Shown piece after piece: positions 45,868 to 54,719 of a stretch of 64,000 nt of DNA. The notes below the pieces were generated by a model. That model saw only the letters and a list, made by a program, of their open reading frames with translations. It did not search any database and had not been told where the DNA came from. The position numbers were made by a program, and so were the translations under genes. The first letter of the stretch is position 1. The number at the start of each line of letters is the position of its first letter. The stretch is from an uncultured Bacteroides sp. (GTDB lineage Bacteria > Bacteroidota > Bacteroidia > Bacteroidales > Bacteroidaceae), in contig NZ_URFY01000010.1 of assembly GCF_900547205.1 (NCBI RefSeq), positions 1 through 64,000 on the forward strand. Reading direction: 5' to 3'.

Positions 45868-47031
45868 ATGCTACAACCCGAATTGAAACTTCGCCGCGAT
45901 AAAATTCGCAGTCTGATGGCGTTACAGGGCATTGACGCCGCGCTTATTACTTGTAATGCAAATTTAATTTATACCTATGGCAGCGTAGTCAGCGGTTATC
46001 TTTATCTCCCACTTCACTCACCCGCATTACTATTTTTCAAACGCCCTAACAATATCTCTGGTGAACATTCGTTCCCCATTCGCAAACCGGAACAAATTGT
46101 CGATGTACTGAAAGAAAAAGGATTGCCGATGCCTACCAAGTTGATGCTGGAAGGCGACGAAATTCCTTATACCGAATACTGTCGTCTGGCTGGTATCTTC
46201 CCGGATGCGGAAGTGGTAAACGGAACACCGCTGATCCGTCAGGCCCGCAGCGTAAAGACTGCCGTAGAGATTGAAATGTTCCGCCGTTCAGGCATGGCTC
46301 ACACCAAGGCATACGAACAGATTCCAAGCGTATATCGCCCGGGAATGACAGACATTGAACTTTCTGTTGAAGTTGAACGCCTGATGCGCCTGCAAGGTTG
46401 TCTGGGAATCTTCCGTGTATTCGGCCGTAGCATGGAAATCTTTATGGGTAGCGTGCTGACAGGTGACAATGCCGGATATCCTTCTCCGTATGATTTTGCA
46501 TTGGGTGGCCAAGGACTAGACCCTGCCCTGCCGGGAGGAGCAAATAAAACTCCATTGAAAGAGGGACAGACTGTTATGGTAGATTTGGGTGGTAACTTCA
46601 ACGGCTATATGGGTGACATGAGCCGTGTATTCTCCATCGGAGAATTGCCTGAAGAAGCTTACGTTGCTCATCAGGTATGTCTGGACGTTCAGGAAAAGAT
46701 CGCTTCCATTGCCCGACCAGGAGTGACGTGCGAATCTCTTTATAACGCAGCTATAGAGATAGTTACCGCTGCCGGATTTGCAGACAAGTTTATGGGAACC
46801 GACCAACAAGCTAAATTTATCGGTCATGGTATCGGACTCGAAATAAACGAAGCTCCTGTGTTGGCTCCACGCATAAAGCAACAACTGGAACCAGGCATGG
46901 TGTTTGCTCTCGAACCGAAGATTGTTCTCCCCGGTGTAGGTCCTGTGGGCATAGAAAACTCATGGGTAGTGACAAACGACAGCATTGAAAAACTGACGAA
47001 CTGCAAAGAAGAAATTATTGAATTAAAATAG
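45868..47031 (+). CDS. M24 family aminopeptidase P-like protein (Xaa-Pro peptidase)
   Basis: 387 aa. The N-terminal creatinase-like domain (about 1-140) precedes the pita-bread metallopeptidase. Metal ligands are visible: Asp in MVDLGGNFNG, Asp in MGDMSRVF, His in FIGHGIGLEINE, Glu in FALEPKIVL and Glu in GIENSWVV. No signal peptide, so cytoplasmic. The family removes N-terminal residues from Xaa-Pro peptides or dipeptides; the exact specificity is not readable. Monocistronic between terminators. Confidence 0.92.
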   Translation: MLQPELKLRRDKIRSLMALQGIDAALITCNANLIYTYGSVVSGYLYLPLHSPALLFFKRPNNISGEHSFPIRKPEQIVDVLKEKGLPMPTKLMLEGDEIPYTEYCRLAGIFPDAEVVNGTPLIRQARSVKTAVEIEMFRRSGMAHTKAYEQIPSVYRPGMTDIELSVEVERLMRLQGCLGIFRVFGRSMEIFMGSVLTGDNAGYPSPYDFALGGQGLDPALPGGANKTPLKEGQTVMVDLGGNFNGYMGDMSRVFSIGELPEEAYVAHQVCLDVQEKIASIARPGVTCESLYNAAIEIVTAAGFADKFMGTDQQAKFIGHGIGLEINEAPVLAPRIKQQLEPGMVFALEPKIVLPGVGPVGIENSWVVTNDSIEKLTNCKEEIIELK

Positions 47032-47050
47032 TTCTTCATTGCTAAATAAG

Positions 47051-47107
47051 GTATATCAAAAGGAGATGATTGCCATCTATTATAGTTGGTTTTCCTTTTG
47101 ATATATC
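47051..47107 (+). terminator. Hairpin downstream of the M24 gene
   Basis: GTATATCAAAAGGA (47051-47064) pairs with TCCTTTTGATATAT (47093-47106), with a 28-nt loop, then CTTT. Confidence 0.65.
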
Positions 47108-47214
47108 TTTGAGAAAAAAAAGAGGAGATTCATATAGGAGTATTATTCATTTCAAGTGTATTTATATAAAGAAGATTTCTTATATTTACCGAAAATTTTA
47201 ACCCTCAAAACAAA

Positions 47215-48780
47215 ATGAAGAAACAACCTTTGCTTTTAACCCTTTTATCAACTGCTGCTTGCGCAGCCACAGCAGCAAACAAAGCACCGGAGAAAACAGT
47301 TCCCGAAAAACAGAAAACACCCAATGTAGTATTTATCTACGCCGATGATCTCGGCTATGGAGATCTGGAATGTTATGGAGCCAAAAACGTGCAGACTCCT
47401 AACGTCAACCGACTGGCGAAGTCGGGCATTCTATTCACAAACGCTCATGCTACCGCAGCTACCAGCACACCTTCCCGCTACTCTATGTTGACAGGAGAAT
47501 ATGCCTGGCGCAAAACAGGAACGGATGTAGCAGCCGGAAATGCCGGAATGATTATCCGCCCCGAACAATACACAATGGCAGATATGTTCAAAAGTGTAGG
47601 TTATGCCACCGGAGCTATCGGCAAATGGCATCTGGGACTTGGAGATAAAGCCGGAACACAAGACTGGAACGCTCCGCTACCTTGCGCATTAGGCGATCTG
47701 GGATTCGACTATCACTACATCATGGCAGCCACAGCCGACCGCGTGCCTTGCGTATACATAGAGAATGGTAAAGTGGCAAATTATGATCCGAGTGCACCCA
47801 TAGAAGTAAGTTATCAGAAGAACTTTGAAGGTGAACCTACCGGAAAAAGTAATCCGGAAATGCTTTACAATCAGAAGCCCAGCCACGGCCATGATATGTC
47901 TATTGTAAATGGCATCTCCCGCATCGGTTTCATGAAGGGAGGTGGCAAAGCACTTTGGAAAGATGAAAACATTGCCGATTCACTGACTACACACGCCATT
48001 CAATTTATTGAAGAAAACAAAGAAAAACCTTTCTTCCTCTACTTTGCAACGAATGATGTGCACGTACCTCGTTTCCCCCACGATCGTTTCAGAGGAAAGA
48101 ACCCGATGGGCGTGAGAGGTGACGCTATTGTGCAGTTCGACTACTGTGTAGGCGAGATTCTCAACACACTTGAAAAATTAGGTTTGAGAGAAAACACGCT
48201 CATTATTCTTTCTAGTGACAACGGTCCGGTAGTAGACGACGGATACGACGATAAAGCAGAAGAATTACTCAACGGACACAGCCCCACGGGACCACTGAGA
48301 GGTAACAAATACAGTGCATTCGAAGGAGGAACCCGTATTCCTGCCATCGTAAGCTGGCCCAAGGAAGTGAAGAAAGGAAAGACTTCCGATCTGCTGGTTT
48401 CTCAAGTCGACTGGATTGCATCGTTGGCATCACTCACCGGAGCAACTATGCCGAAGGGTTCTGCACCGGATAGTTACAATTACCTCGGAAGCTGGCTTGG
48501 CAAAGATAAGACAGACCGCCCATGGGTAATCGAACAAGCTTCCAATCACACCATGTCCGTACGAACCAAAGACTGGAAATACATCGAACCACACGATGGT
48601 CCTAAAATGATTCAATGGGGACCGAAAATTGAAACCGGTAGTTCTAAAGAGCCACAGCTTTATAAGATTAAAGAGGTGAAAGAAGAAAAGAACTATGCTT
48701 CACAAATGCCGGAAAAGGTAGCAGAACTACAAGCTATCCTTCAAGGTGTGCGCAAAAAGAAAGACTTAATCAACCAATAA
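47215..48780 (+). CDS. Exported serine-type sulfatase (arylsulfatase A superfamily)
   Basis: 521 aa with a signal peptide (to about residue 24). The metal site begins with FIYADDLGYGDLECYG. The sulfatase signature STPSRYSMLTG places Ser84 at the position converted to formylglycine, so the enzyme needs an anSME-type maturase, not encoded here. Further hallmarks are IGKWHLGLG, ILSSDNGP and GNKYSAFEGGTRIPAIV. Hydrolyses sulfate esters of host or dietary glycans. A second sulfatase follows after a hairpin; substrates are unknown. Confidence 0.94.
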   Translation: MKKQPLLLTLLSTAACAATAANKAPEKTVPEKQKTPNVVFIYADDLGYGDLECYGAKNVQTPNVNRLAKSGILFTNAHATAATSTPSRYSMLTGEYAWRKTGTDVAAGNAGMIIRPEQYTMADMFKSVGYATGAIGKWHLGLGDKAGTQDWNAPLPCALGDLGFDYHYIMAATADRVPCVYIENGKVANYDPSAPIEVSYQKNFEGEPTGKSNPEMLYNQKPSHGHDMSIVNGISRIGFMKGGGKALWKDENIADSLTTHAIQFIEENKEKPFFLYFATNDVHVPRFPHDRFRGKNPMGVRGDAIVQFDYCVGEILNTLEKLGLRENTLIILSSDNGPVVDDGYDDKAEELLNGHSPTGPLRGNKYSAFEGGTRIPAIVSWPKEVKKGKTSDLLVSQVDWIASLASLTGATMPKGSAPDSYNYLGSWLGKDKTDRPWVIEQASNHTMSVRTKDWKYIEPHDGPKMIQWGPKIETGSSKEPQLYKIKEVKEEKNYASQMPEKVAELQAILQGVRKKKDLINQ

Positions 48781-48800
48781 AGTCAAGCATACTAGGAAAT

Positions 48801-48830
48801 GTGTCAAAACTTGAATGTCTGTTTTGACAC
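48801..48830. terminator. Hairpin between the two sulfatase genes
   Basis: Perfect 10-bp inverted repeat GTGTCAAAAC / GTTTTGACAC with a 10-nt loop, and only a weak T run after it. It could allow partial read-through between the sulfatases. Confidence 0.6.
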
Positions 48831-48868
48831 ACTCTTTCCAACTATCGAATTTTTAATTACACAATATA

Positions 48869-50395
48869 ATGAATTGCAAATCTATTTCTTTAATCAGCGG
48901 CACTCTACTTCTTTCTTCCTTATCCGCCAACGGACAGAAAAAGGATGTAAAGCCCAACATTTTATTCATCCTCTGCGATGACATGGGATATGGCGACCTG
49001 GGATGCTACGGCCAGCCGTTCATACGCACGCCCCACATAGATGCTATGGCAAGCGAAGGAATGCGTTTCACGCAAGCGTATGCGGGCAGTCCTGTCAGCG
49101 CACCTTCCAGAGCTTCATTTATGACAGGACAGCACACCGGCCATTGCGCAGTACGTGGCAACAAGGAATATTGGGGAAATTCACCCATGATTATGTATGG
49201 AGAAAACAAAGAATATTCGGTAGTGGGACAGCATCCTTATGATCCAAATCATGTCATCTTGCCGGAGATTATGAAAGATAACGGATACGCCACAGGTATG
49301 TTCGGCAAATGGGCAGGAGGCTACGAAGGTTCATGCTCCACCCCCGACAAACGGGGTGTTGACGAGTACTTCGGCTATATCTGCCAGTTTCAGGCTCACC
49401 TCTACTATCCTAATTTCCTGAATAGGTATAGTAAAGCTTTAGGCGACACCGGAGTGGTGCGCGTGGTGTTGGATGAAAACATCAAGTATCCGATGTATGG
49501 CCCCGACTACCAGAAACGACCTCAATATTCTGCCGACATGATTCACCAGAAAGCGATGGAATGGCTGGATCATCAAGATGGCAAACAGCCGTTTTTTGGT
49601 GTGTTTACTTATACGCTACCCCACGCTGAATTGGTTCAGCCGGAAGATTCGATTCTGGAAGAATATAAAACGAAGTTCGATTCTGATAAAGTATTCAAAG
49701 GAAGCAAAGGGTCACGATACAATGCGATTACACATACACATGCTCAATTTGCCGGAATGATTACCCGCTTAGATTATTATGTGGGAGAAGTTTTGAAGAA
49801 ACTGAAAGAAAAAGGACTGGACGAAAATACGTTGGTCATTTTCTCCAGTGACAACGGCCCTCACGAAGAAGGTGGAGCCGATCCTACGTTCTTCGGCAGA
49901 GACGGCAAATTGCGAGGATTGAAGCGCCAGTGCTACGAAGGTGGCATACGTATTCCGTTCATAGCCCGTTGGCCGGGACGCGTACCTGCTGGTAAGGTGA
50001 ACGATCATATCTGTGCTTTTTATGACTTAATGCCTACTTTCTGTGATGTTGCAGGTATCAGGAAGTATGAAAAGAAATATCGCAATAAAGAAAAAGATGT
50101 GGATTATTTCGACGGAATCTCTTTTGCACCGACATTGCTAGGCAAAAAGAAACAGAAGAAACATGATTTCTTGTACTGGGAGTTTAACGAAACAAACCAG
50201 ATAGCAGTTCGTATGGACGACTGGAAGTTAGTAGTGAAAAAAGGAAAACCATTCCTATACAACCTAAAGACGGATATCCACGAAGATAACGACCTGGCTC
50301 AGCAACATCCGGAAATTGTGAATAAGATGAAAGCCGTTATATTCGAGCAACGCATTCCTAATGAAAATTTCACTGTAACGCTGCCAGAGAGATAA
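48869..50395 (+). CDS. Second exported serine-type sulfatase
   Basis: 508 aa with signal peptide (to about residue 22). FILCDDMGYGDLGCYG gives the metal-binding aspartates. The signature SAPSRASFMTG has Ser77 as the formylglycine precursor. FGKWAGGYEG and IFSSDNGPHEEGG are typical of the arylsulfatase A superfamily. It belongs to a different subfamily from the first sulfatase: the context around FGKW and the long insertion before QKAMEWLDHQ differ. It is 88 bp downstream and probably works on related glycans, perhaps removing a different sulfate position (inference). Confidence 0.94.
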   Translation: MNCKSISLISGTLLLSSLSANGQKKDVKPNILFILCDDMGYGDLGCYGQPFIRTPHIDAMASEGMRFTQAYAGSPVSAPSRASFMTGQHTGHCAVRGNKEYWGNSPMIMYGENKEYSVVGQHPYDPNHVILPEIMKDNGYATGMFGKWAGGYEGSCSTPDKRGVDEYFGYICQFQAHLYYPNFLNRYSKALGDTGVVRVVLDENIKYPMYGPDYQKRPQYSADMIHQKAMEWLDHQDGKQPFFGVFTYTLPHAELVQPEDSILEEYKTKFDSDKVFKGSKGSRYNAITHTHAQFAGMITRLDYYVGEVLKKLKEKGLDENTLVIFSSDNGPHEEGGADPTFFGRDGKLRGLKRQCYEGGIRIPFIARWPGRVPAGKVNDHICAFYDLMPTFCDVAGIRKYEKKYRNKEKDVDYFDGISFAPTLLGKKKQKKHDFLYWEFNETNQIAVRMDDWKLVVKKGKPFLYNLKTDIHEDNDLAQQHPEIVNKMKAVIFEQRIPNENFTVTLPER

Positions 50396-50440
50396 TTGCA
50401 GTAACTTGAGATTATGAGATAGCTACAAATAAACGCTATC

Positions 50441-50488
50441 ATATAGATTAGGCACGGAGTTACACGTAATTCCGTGCCTAATCTATAT
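50441..50488. repeat. Dispersed palindromic element, copy 2 (TAGGCACGG family)
   Basis: Perfect 18-bp inverted repeat (50441-50458 and 50471-50488) with a 12-nt loop, between the convergent sulfatase and cca genes. Serves as a bidirectional terminator. Confidence 0.88.
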
Positions 50489-50499
50489 GATATTGTAGT

Positions 50500-51933
50500 C
50501 TAACGAATCGGCTTCAACCCCATCTTTGCAGCCTTCTCCAACATAAACGCACGGGCAGCTTCATATTCATTCGGTATAACGCCATCCAGAATAGCATCTT
50601 TTATCGCACTCTTCAATGCACCCACTTCCCGGCAAGGCTGCAAATCGAAAATCTCCATAATTTCTTCTCCGCTCACAGGAGGCTGGAAATTACGTACCCG
50701 ATCTTTTTCTTCCAAGTCTTTCAACTTCTGGCGTACCAACTGGAAGTTATTCAGAAAACGCTGCTTGCGCTCCGTATTTTTAGAAGTAATATCCGCTTCA
50801 CAAAGCATCATCAGGTCGTCGATATCATCTCCCGCCTCAAAAAGCAAACGGCGCACTGCCGAATCCGACACTACATCATCCGCAATGACGATAGGTCGCA
50901 TATGTAAACTCACCATCTTCTGCACATACTTCATCTTCTCATTCATCGGCAACTTCATCTTACGAAAGATGCCCGGAATCATCTTTTCACCGATGAAATT
51001 ATGATTATGGAAAGTCCATCCCACTTTAGGTTCCCATCGTTTCGTTGCCGGCTTGGCAATGTCGTGCAGCAAGGCAGCCCACCGTAGCCAAAGATTGTCC
51101 GTCTTCTTACTAATATTGTCCAGCACTTCCAACGTATGATAGAAATTATCCTTATGCGAACGCCCGTTTCGTGTCTCCACTCCCTGCAAGACAGCAAGTT
51201 CCGGGAATATCAACGGCAGCAATCCGCTACGTTCCAACTCAACGAAACCTTTCGAGGGAATAGGCGAAAGAATAATCTTATTCAATTCGTCCGCTATGCG
51301 TTCACGGGAGATTATCCCAATCCGTTCTTTATTCCGGCTGAGTGATTCAAAGGTATCATCATCAATGTAAAAACCCAGTTGTGTGGCAAAACGGATGCAA
51401 CGCATCATGCGCAACGGGTCGTCGCTGAAAGTGATATCAGGATCGAGCGGCGTGCGAATCGTCTTTTCCTTCATATCCGCCAATCCACCGAACGGGTCTA
51501 CCAATTCACCGAATCTTGATTGATTAAGGCATACAGCAAGGGCGTTGATAGTGAAATCCCGACGATTCTGGTCGTCTTCCAACGTACCATCCTCTACGAT
51601 TGGTTTCCGCGAATCCCGTTGATAAGACTCCTTACGTGCACCGACAAATTCCACTTCCGTACCTTTATATTTAACCTGTGCCGTTCCGAAATTCTTGAAT
51701 ACTGAGACATGAGCACCACGTCCGAGACGTTTTCCCAACGCTTCCGCCATGCTGATTCCGCTGCCTACAACTACTACATCTATATCTTTGGAGGGACGTT
51801 GCAGGAATATATCACGAACATATCCGCCCACCACATAGCACTCCATGCCGAGTGCATCGGCTGTTTCGGCTATCTGTCCGAATATGGGTTCGCTAAAATG
51901 CTGCTTCAATTCCTCTTGAGTTAACTCTATCAT
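50500..51933 (-). CDS. cca: CCA tRNA nucleotidyltransferase / poly(A) polymerase family with HD domain
   Basis: 477 aa. Class II nucleotidyltransferase head with GGYVRDIFLQRPSKDIDVVVVG (G-rich loop and the DxD metal site), then RRDFTINALAV and DDPLRMMRCIRFATQLGF, which are typical of CCA-adding enzymes. An HD-type domain follows (LLHDIAKPATKRW, about residues 265-360). It probably adds or repairs the tRNA 3' CCA end; a separate A- or CC-adding split cannot be excluded. Divergent from the lipoprotein at 52023 through a mirrored promoter. Confidence 0.92.
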   Translation of the reverse strand: MIELTQEELKQHFSEPIFGQIAETADALGMECYVVGGYVRDIFLQRPSKDIDVVVVGSGISMAEALGKRLGRGAHVSVFKNFGTAQVKYKGTEVEFVGARKESYQRDSRKPIVEDGTLEDDQNRRDFTINALAVCLNQSRFGELVDPFGGLADMKEKTIRTPLDPDITFSDDPLRMMRCIRFATQLGFYIDDDTFESLSRNKERIGIISRERIADELNKIILSPIPSKGFVELERSGLLPLIFPELAVLQGVETRNGRSHKDNFYHTLEVLDNISKKTDNLWLRWAALLHDIAKPATKRWEPKVGWTFHNHNFIGEKMIPGIFRKMKLPMNEKMKYVQKMVSLHMRPIVIADDVVSDSAVRRLLFEAGDDIDDLMMLCEADITSKNTERKQRFLNNFQLVRQKLKDLEEKDRVRNFQPPVSGEEIMEIFDLQPCREVGALKSAIKDAILDGVIPNEYEAARAFMLEKAAKMGLKPIR

Positions 51934-51959
51934 TCCTATTGGTTATAAGTTTTGAGGGG

Positions 51960-51998
51960 ACAAAAGTACAAAAATATGAGATATATTTGTACTTTTGT
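51960..51998. promoter_or_regulatory. Mirrored divergent promoter of cca and the lipoprotein gene
   Basis: ACAAAAGTACAAA (51960-51972) and TTTGTACTTTTGT (51986-51998) form a perfect 13-bp inverted repeat. Each arm carries a TACTTTTG -7 box, one reading left to cca (complement of 51961-51968), one right to the lipoprotein (51990-51997). An extra TATATTTG lies at 51982-51989. Confidence 0.6.
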
Positions 51999-52022
51999 CG
52001 AGTAATTATAAAACGTAAAGGC

Positions 52023-52868
52023 ATGATGAAAAAACTGATTATCCTCTTTTGTGGCACGCTGACACTTTCTGCCTGTGGAAATGGCATCGAGAAGAAAGCC
52101 AGTGAAAAACTTGCTGCTGCCAAGGTTGCCTACGAACGCGGTGACTATGATGAAGCTAAATTGCAGATTGACAGTATCAAGATTCTGTATCCCAAAGCAT
52201 TCGAAGCACGCAAAGCGGGCCAGGCATTGATGCTTGATGTTGAAACGAAAGCACAACAAAAAACGCTTGCCTATCTGGATAGTGCCTTTCAAGCCAAGCA
52301 ACAGGAATTTGATGCAATAAAAGGTAAATTTATTCTGGAGAAAGATGTCGAATACCAACAAGTAGGCAATTATCTATGGCCTACGCAAACCATCGAAAAG
52401 AACTTGCATCGTTCCTACCTCCGTTTTCAGGTAAATGAACAGGGCATCATAAGCATGACTTCCATCTATTGCGGTAGCGGAAATATTCATCATGCAAGCG
52501 TTAAAGTGACTATCCCTGACGGCAGTTTCGCAGAAACTCCGGCTTCCAAAGACAGCTACGAGACAACTGATATGAACGAAAAGATTGAGAAGGCGGACTA
52601 TAAACTGGGAGAAGACGGTGGCGTGATTGAATTTCTGAGCCGCAACAAAGATCAAAACATCCGCGTAGAATTTGTGGGCGACCGTACTTATAAAACTACA
52701 ATGTCTCCCACCGACCGCCTAGCAGCTGCAAATGTTTATGAATTGGCTCAGATTCTCTCGGCTATGCAACAGATAAAGAAAGAGCAGGAAGAAGCAAATC
52801 TGAAGATTCAATTTATCAATAAGAAAAAAGAGAGAAAGGTTCAGGAAGAGGCGACAGAAAAAGAATAG
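52023..52868 (+). CDS. Lipoprotein with helical N-terminal region, function unknown
   Basis: 281 aa from the first ATG at 52023 (a second ATG follows). The lipobox TLTLSAC is followed by a TPR-like helical region of about 80 residues (KKASEKLAAAKVAYERGDYD, LQIDSIKILYP). The middle part (about 110-235) looks beta-rich (YLRFQVNEQGIISMTSIYCG), and the C-terminus is a charged coiled-coil rich in K and E (KKEQEEANLKIQFINKKKER). I do not recognise a named family. It is divergent from cca. Confidence 0.75.
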   Translation: MMKKLIILFCGTLTLSACGNGIEKKASEKLAAAKVAYERGDYDEAKLQIDSIKILYPKAFEARKAGQALMLDVETKAQQKTLAYLDSAFQAKQQEFDAIKGKFILEKDVEYQQVGNYLWPTQTIEKNLHRSYLRFQVNEQGIISMTSIYCGSGNIHHASVKVTIPDGSFAETPASKDSYETTDMNEKIEKADYKLGEDGGVIEFLSRNKDQNIRVEFVGDRTYKTTMSPTDRLAAANVYELAQILSAMQQIKKEQEEANLKIQFINKKKERKVQEEATEKE

Positions 52869-52899
52869 AGCAATCAAGAACAATTGCTTTATACATAAA

Positions 52900-52963
52900 T
52901 TAGGCACGGATTAGAGGGATTTCACGGTTTAAATACTAAAAAACCGCATTAATCCGTGCCTAA
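52900..52963. repeat. Dispersed palindromic element, copy 3 (TAGGCACGG family)
   Basis: Outer arms TTAGGCACGGATTA (52900-52913) and TAATCCGTGCCTAA (52950-52963), inner stem CGGTTT/AAACCG (52925-52930, 52941-52946). It lies between convergent genes and is a likely terminator for both. Confidence 0.85.
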
Positions 52964-52969
52964 AATTAT

Positions 52970-53101
52970 TCACTTCACCCTCCTATTCAACTGATTATTA
53001 GCCTTCCCCGGCTTCGACTTCCCTACCCGCTTTCCAGCATTCTTCTTTAGTCCGGGCTTTGCTTTTCCGGCAAAAGGATTGTTGTTTTTCTTAATTGGCA
53101 T
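52970..53101 (-). CDS. 43-aa highly basic small protein
   Basis: Starts MPIKKNNNPFAGKAKPG and ends NNQLNRRVK. It has 11 Lys and 3 Arg and no Asp or Glu (net charge about +14), many Gly, Asn and Pro, and no hydrophobic core, so it is probably disordered or nucleic-acid bound. Its ATG is 10 bp after the stop of the DUF3843-like gene. The stop codon of that gene overlaps a strong Shine-Dalgarno sequence. It is the third gene of a ruvA-DUF3843-small-protein unit. The composition resembles ribosome- or RNA-binding tails (inference); I do not recognise the family. Confidence 0.72.
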   Translation of the reverse strand: MPIKKNNNPFAGKAKPGLKKNAGKRVGKSKPGKANNQLNRRVK

Positions 53102-53104
53102 AAC

Positions 53105-53113
53105 TCACCTCCT
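53105..53113 (-). promoter_or_regulatory. Full Shine-Dalgarno sequence before the 43-aa gene
   Basis: The minus strand reads AGGAGGTGA, then GTT and ATG, with AGGAGG six bases from the start codon. It begins inside the stop codon of the preceding gene (TAGGAGG). Genes elsewhere in the window lack such a sequence; Bacteroidetes ribosomes normally occlude their anti-SD. Confidence 0.8.
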
Positions 53114-54101
53114 ATTTCCCCTCATAAAACTCCCCTAAAAACCAACGAGCCACAAAATCCCAGTTATCCTGAAGCAACGCCTTTCCATCATTAAACGGAA
53201 ATTGTGCTTCCGACAACAGGTTGTGTTCCATTCCGTACTTCAACAAATCGAACGGACACAATCCTTCTTCGCAGAACAGTTCGTAGCCTTCTTCCTCAGC
53301 CATCTCAGCATTATACAGCGGATTGTGTTTATCTGCAAAAAAAGAGGCCACGTCCGGTCCTATTAACAGTCCTTTCGGATTGGCATACAACACGAAATCA
53401 TCAAACTCTGCCAAGTCGGGCAACAGAGCGCCTTCCTCGTCCTCCCACTTCAGGGACTGCACAAAGAACTTTTTCAGTGCTTCATAAGAGTCAAAGAACA
53501 TTAGCGGTTCTCCTCCACTTGCTTCGAGGAAACGTTCCACATTTTCAGGCATCTTTTCTCCGGGTGAAGCCACAGGTACCGGTTCACGTTTCTTTTGCAT
53601 CAACTCCGTTTCCATCATCCAATCCACAGCCAGGAAATCACTGATGGGAGCCTCTTCAAAAACTGCATCCAAACGTCCGTAAACCACATCTGCAAATTCC
53701 AGCAAATCCTTATTCAACGGATTCTCTACCCCGTAGAAATCATCACCAACCGGAGAATTGATTGCCCATAAAAGAAAAGCAATGTCTTCACGGTTTATTT
53801 CGTCCGGTAGATAATCCTGTGTAAGTGAATAGAAGGGCAGATAGCGCCCGTAGCTTTCGTGATGCCAATGGATAAACTGCCGCCAGTTTCCTCCGTCCGC
53901 CACACAATCTTCCAGATACAAAGCAAACGTCAAAGCAACTTGTTGTTGATCTTCCGCAGTGGCATAATTATACAAATAAGATTCTGCCACCAACGGCAAT
54001 AGTTCATTCGCCAAATCCAAATACCACTTGTCAGTATCCGTCACTTTCGCATGGTGGTGGGCATCCAGCCATGTTTGCATATAAATCTTCTGTTGCTTCA
54101 T
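53112..54101 (-). CDS. DUF3843-like conserved protein
   Basis: 329 aa, no signal peptide or membrane segment. The opening KQQKIYMQTWLDAHHHAKVT and DLANELLPLV match my recollection of the Bacteroidetes DUF3843 family; function unknown. It is rich in acidic and aromatic residues. Its ATG overlaps the ruvA stop (ATGA), and its stop overlaps the Shine-Dalgarno sequence of the 43-aa gene, so all three are tightly coupled. This might point to a role in DNA processing or translation, but that is a guess. Confidence 0.78.
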   Translation of the reverse strand: MKQQKIYMQTWLDAHHHAKVTDTDKWYLDLANELLPLVAESYLYNYATAEDQQQVALTFALYLEDCVADGGNWRQFIHWHHESYGRYLPFYSLTQDYLPDEINREDIAFLLWAINSPVGDDFYGVENPLNKDLLEFADVVYGRLDAVFEEAPISDFLAVDWMMETELMQKKREPVPVASPGEKMPENVERFLEASGGEPLMFFDSYEALKKFFVQSLKWEDEEGALLPDLAEFDDFVLYANPKGLLIGPDVASFFADKHNPLYNAEMAEEEGYELFCEEGLCPFDLLKYGMEHNLLSEAQFPFNDGKALLQDNWDFVARWFLGEFYEGK

Positions 54102-54703
54102 AATCTCTTCAAAGCTAGTTTAATAACCTTTTCTACCGGAGCATCCGGTTCTTCTTTCAGGATAGCCAGTACCACCTTTTGTGATGGAGCCGCGGCAAAT
54201 CCAAGCATAGTTAATGCAGCCACAGCCTCTTCCTGCACCTCCACGTTAGCGGGTTGCAGCAGCAATCCACCGGCAGCACCTCCGGCAGTGGCGGATGTAC
54301 CCATCGTTTTTATCTTATCCTTCAAGTCCACGATGACACGTTGCGCTGTTTTCAGCCCGATACCTTTCACCGTTTTCAGCAGATTCGCATTTTCCGTACT
54401 GATCACGTTTACCAGTTCGGCGGGCGAAAGGGCGGAGAGAATCATACGCGCCGTGTTGCCACCAATCCCGGAAACGGAAATCAGCAGTAGAAAAATCTCC
54501 CGTTCCTGCTTATCGGCAAATCCGTAGAGCACATAGGCATCTTCACGAATCGCTTCGTGGATGTACAACTTGCAGTTTTTCTTTCCCTGAATAGCCGAAT
54601 AGGTATTCAGCGATATATTGGCGGCATATCCCACGCCGTTACAGTCTATCACTGCGGTTGCCGGACTGAGTTCGGCAAGCTCGCCTCTAACGTATTCTAT
54701 CAT
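54098..54703 (-). CDS. ruvA: Holliday junction branch-migration protein RuvA
   Basis: 201 aa, normal for RuvA. An OB-fold (MIEYVRGELAELSPATAVID, GVGYAANIS) is followed by two helix-hairpin-helix motifs (SVSGIGGNTARMILSAL and TVKGIGLKTAQRVIVDLKDK). A flexible Gly/Ala linker then leads to the C-terminal RuvB-binding domain (about 155-200). The ATG at 54703 is chosen because it begins the conserved MIEYVRG; an upstream frame extension has no homology. A -7 box only about 10 bp upstream suggests a very short or no leader. Confidence 0.95.
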   Translation of the reverse strand: MIEYVRGELAELSPATAVIDCNGVGYAANISLNTYSAIQGKKNCKLYIHEAIREDAYVLYGFADKQEREIFLLLISVSGIGGNTARMILSALSPAELVNVISTENANLLKTVKGIGLKTAQRVIVDLKDKIKTMGTSATAGGAAGGLLLQPANVEVQEEAVAALTMLGFAAAPSQKVVLAILKEEPDAPVEKVIKLALKRL

Positions 54704-54711
54704 AATGAGGG

Positions 54712-54719
54712 CAAAGATA
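54712..54719 (-). promoter_or_regulatory. -7 box of ruvA
   Basis: Minus strand TATCTTTG ends 9 bp before the ATG. The transcript start would fall at or within a few bases of the start codon. Confidence 0.45.
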
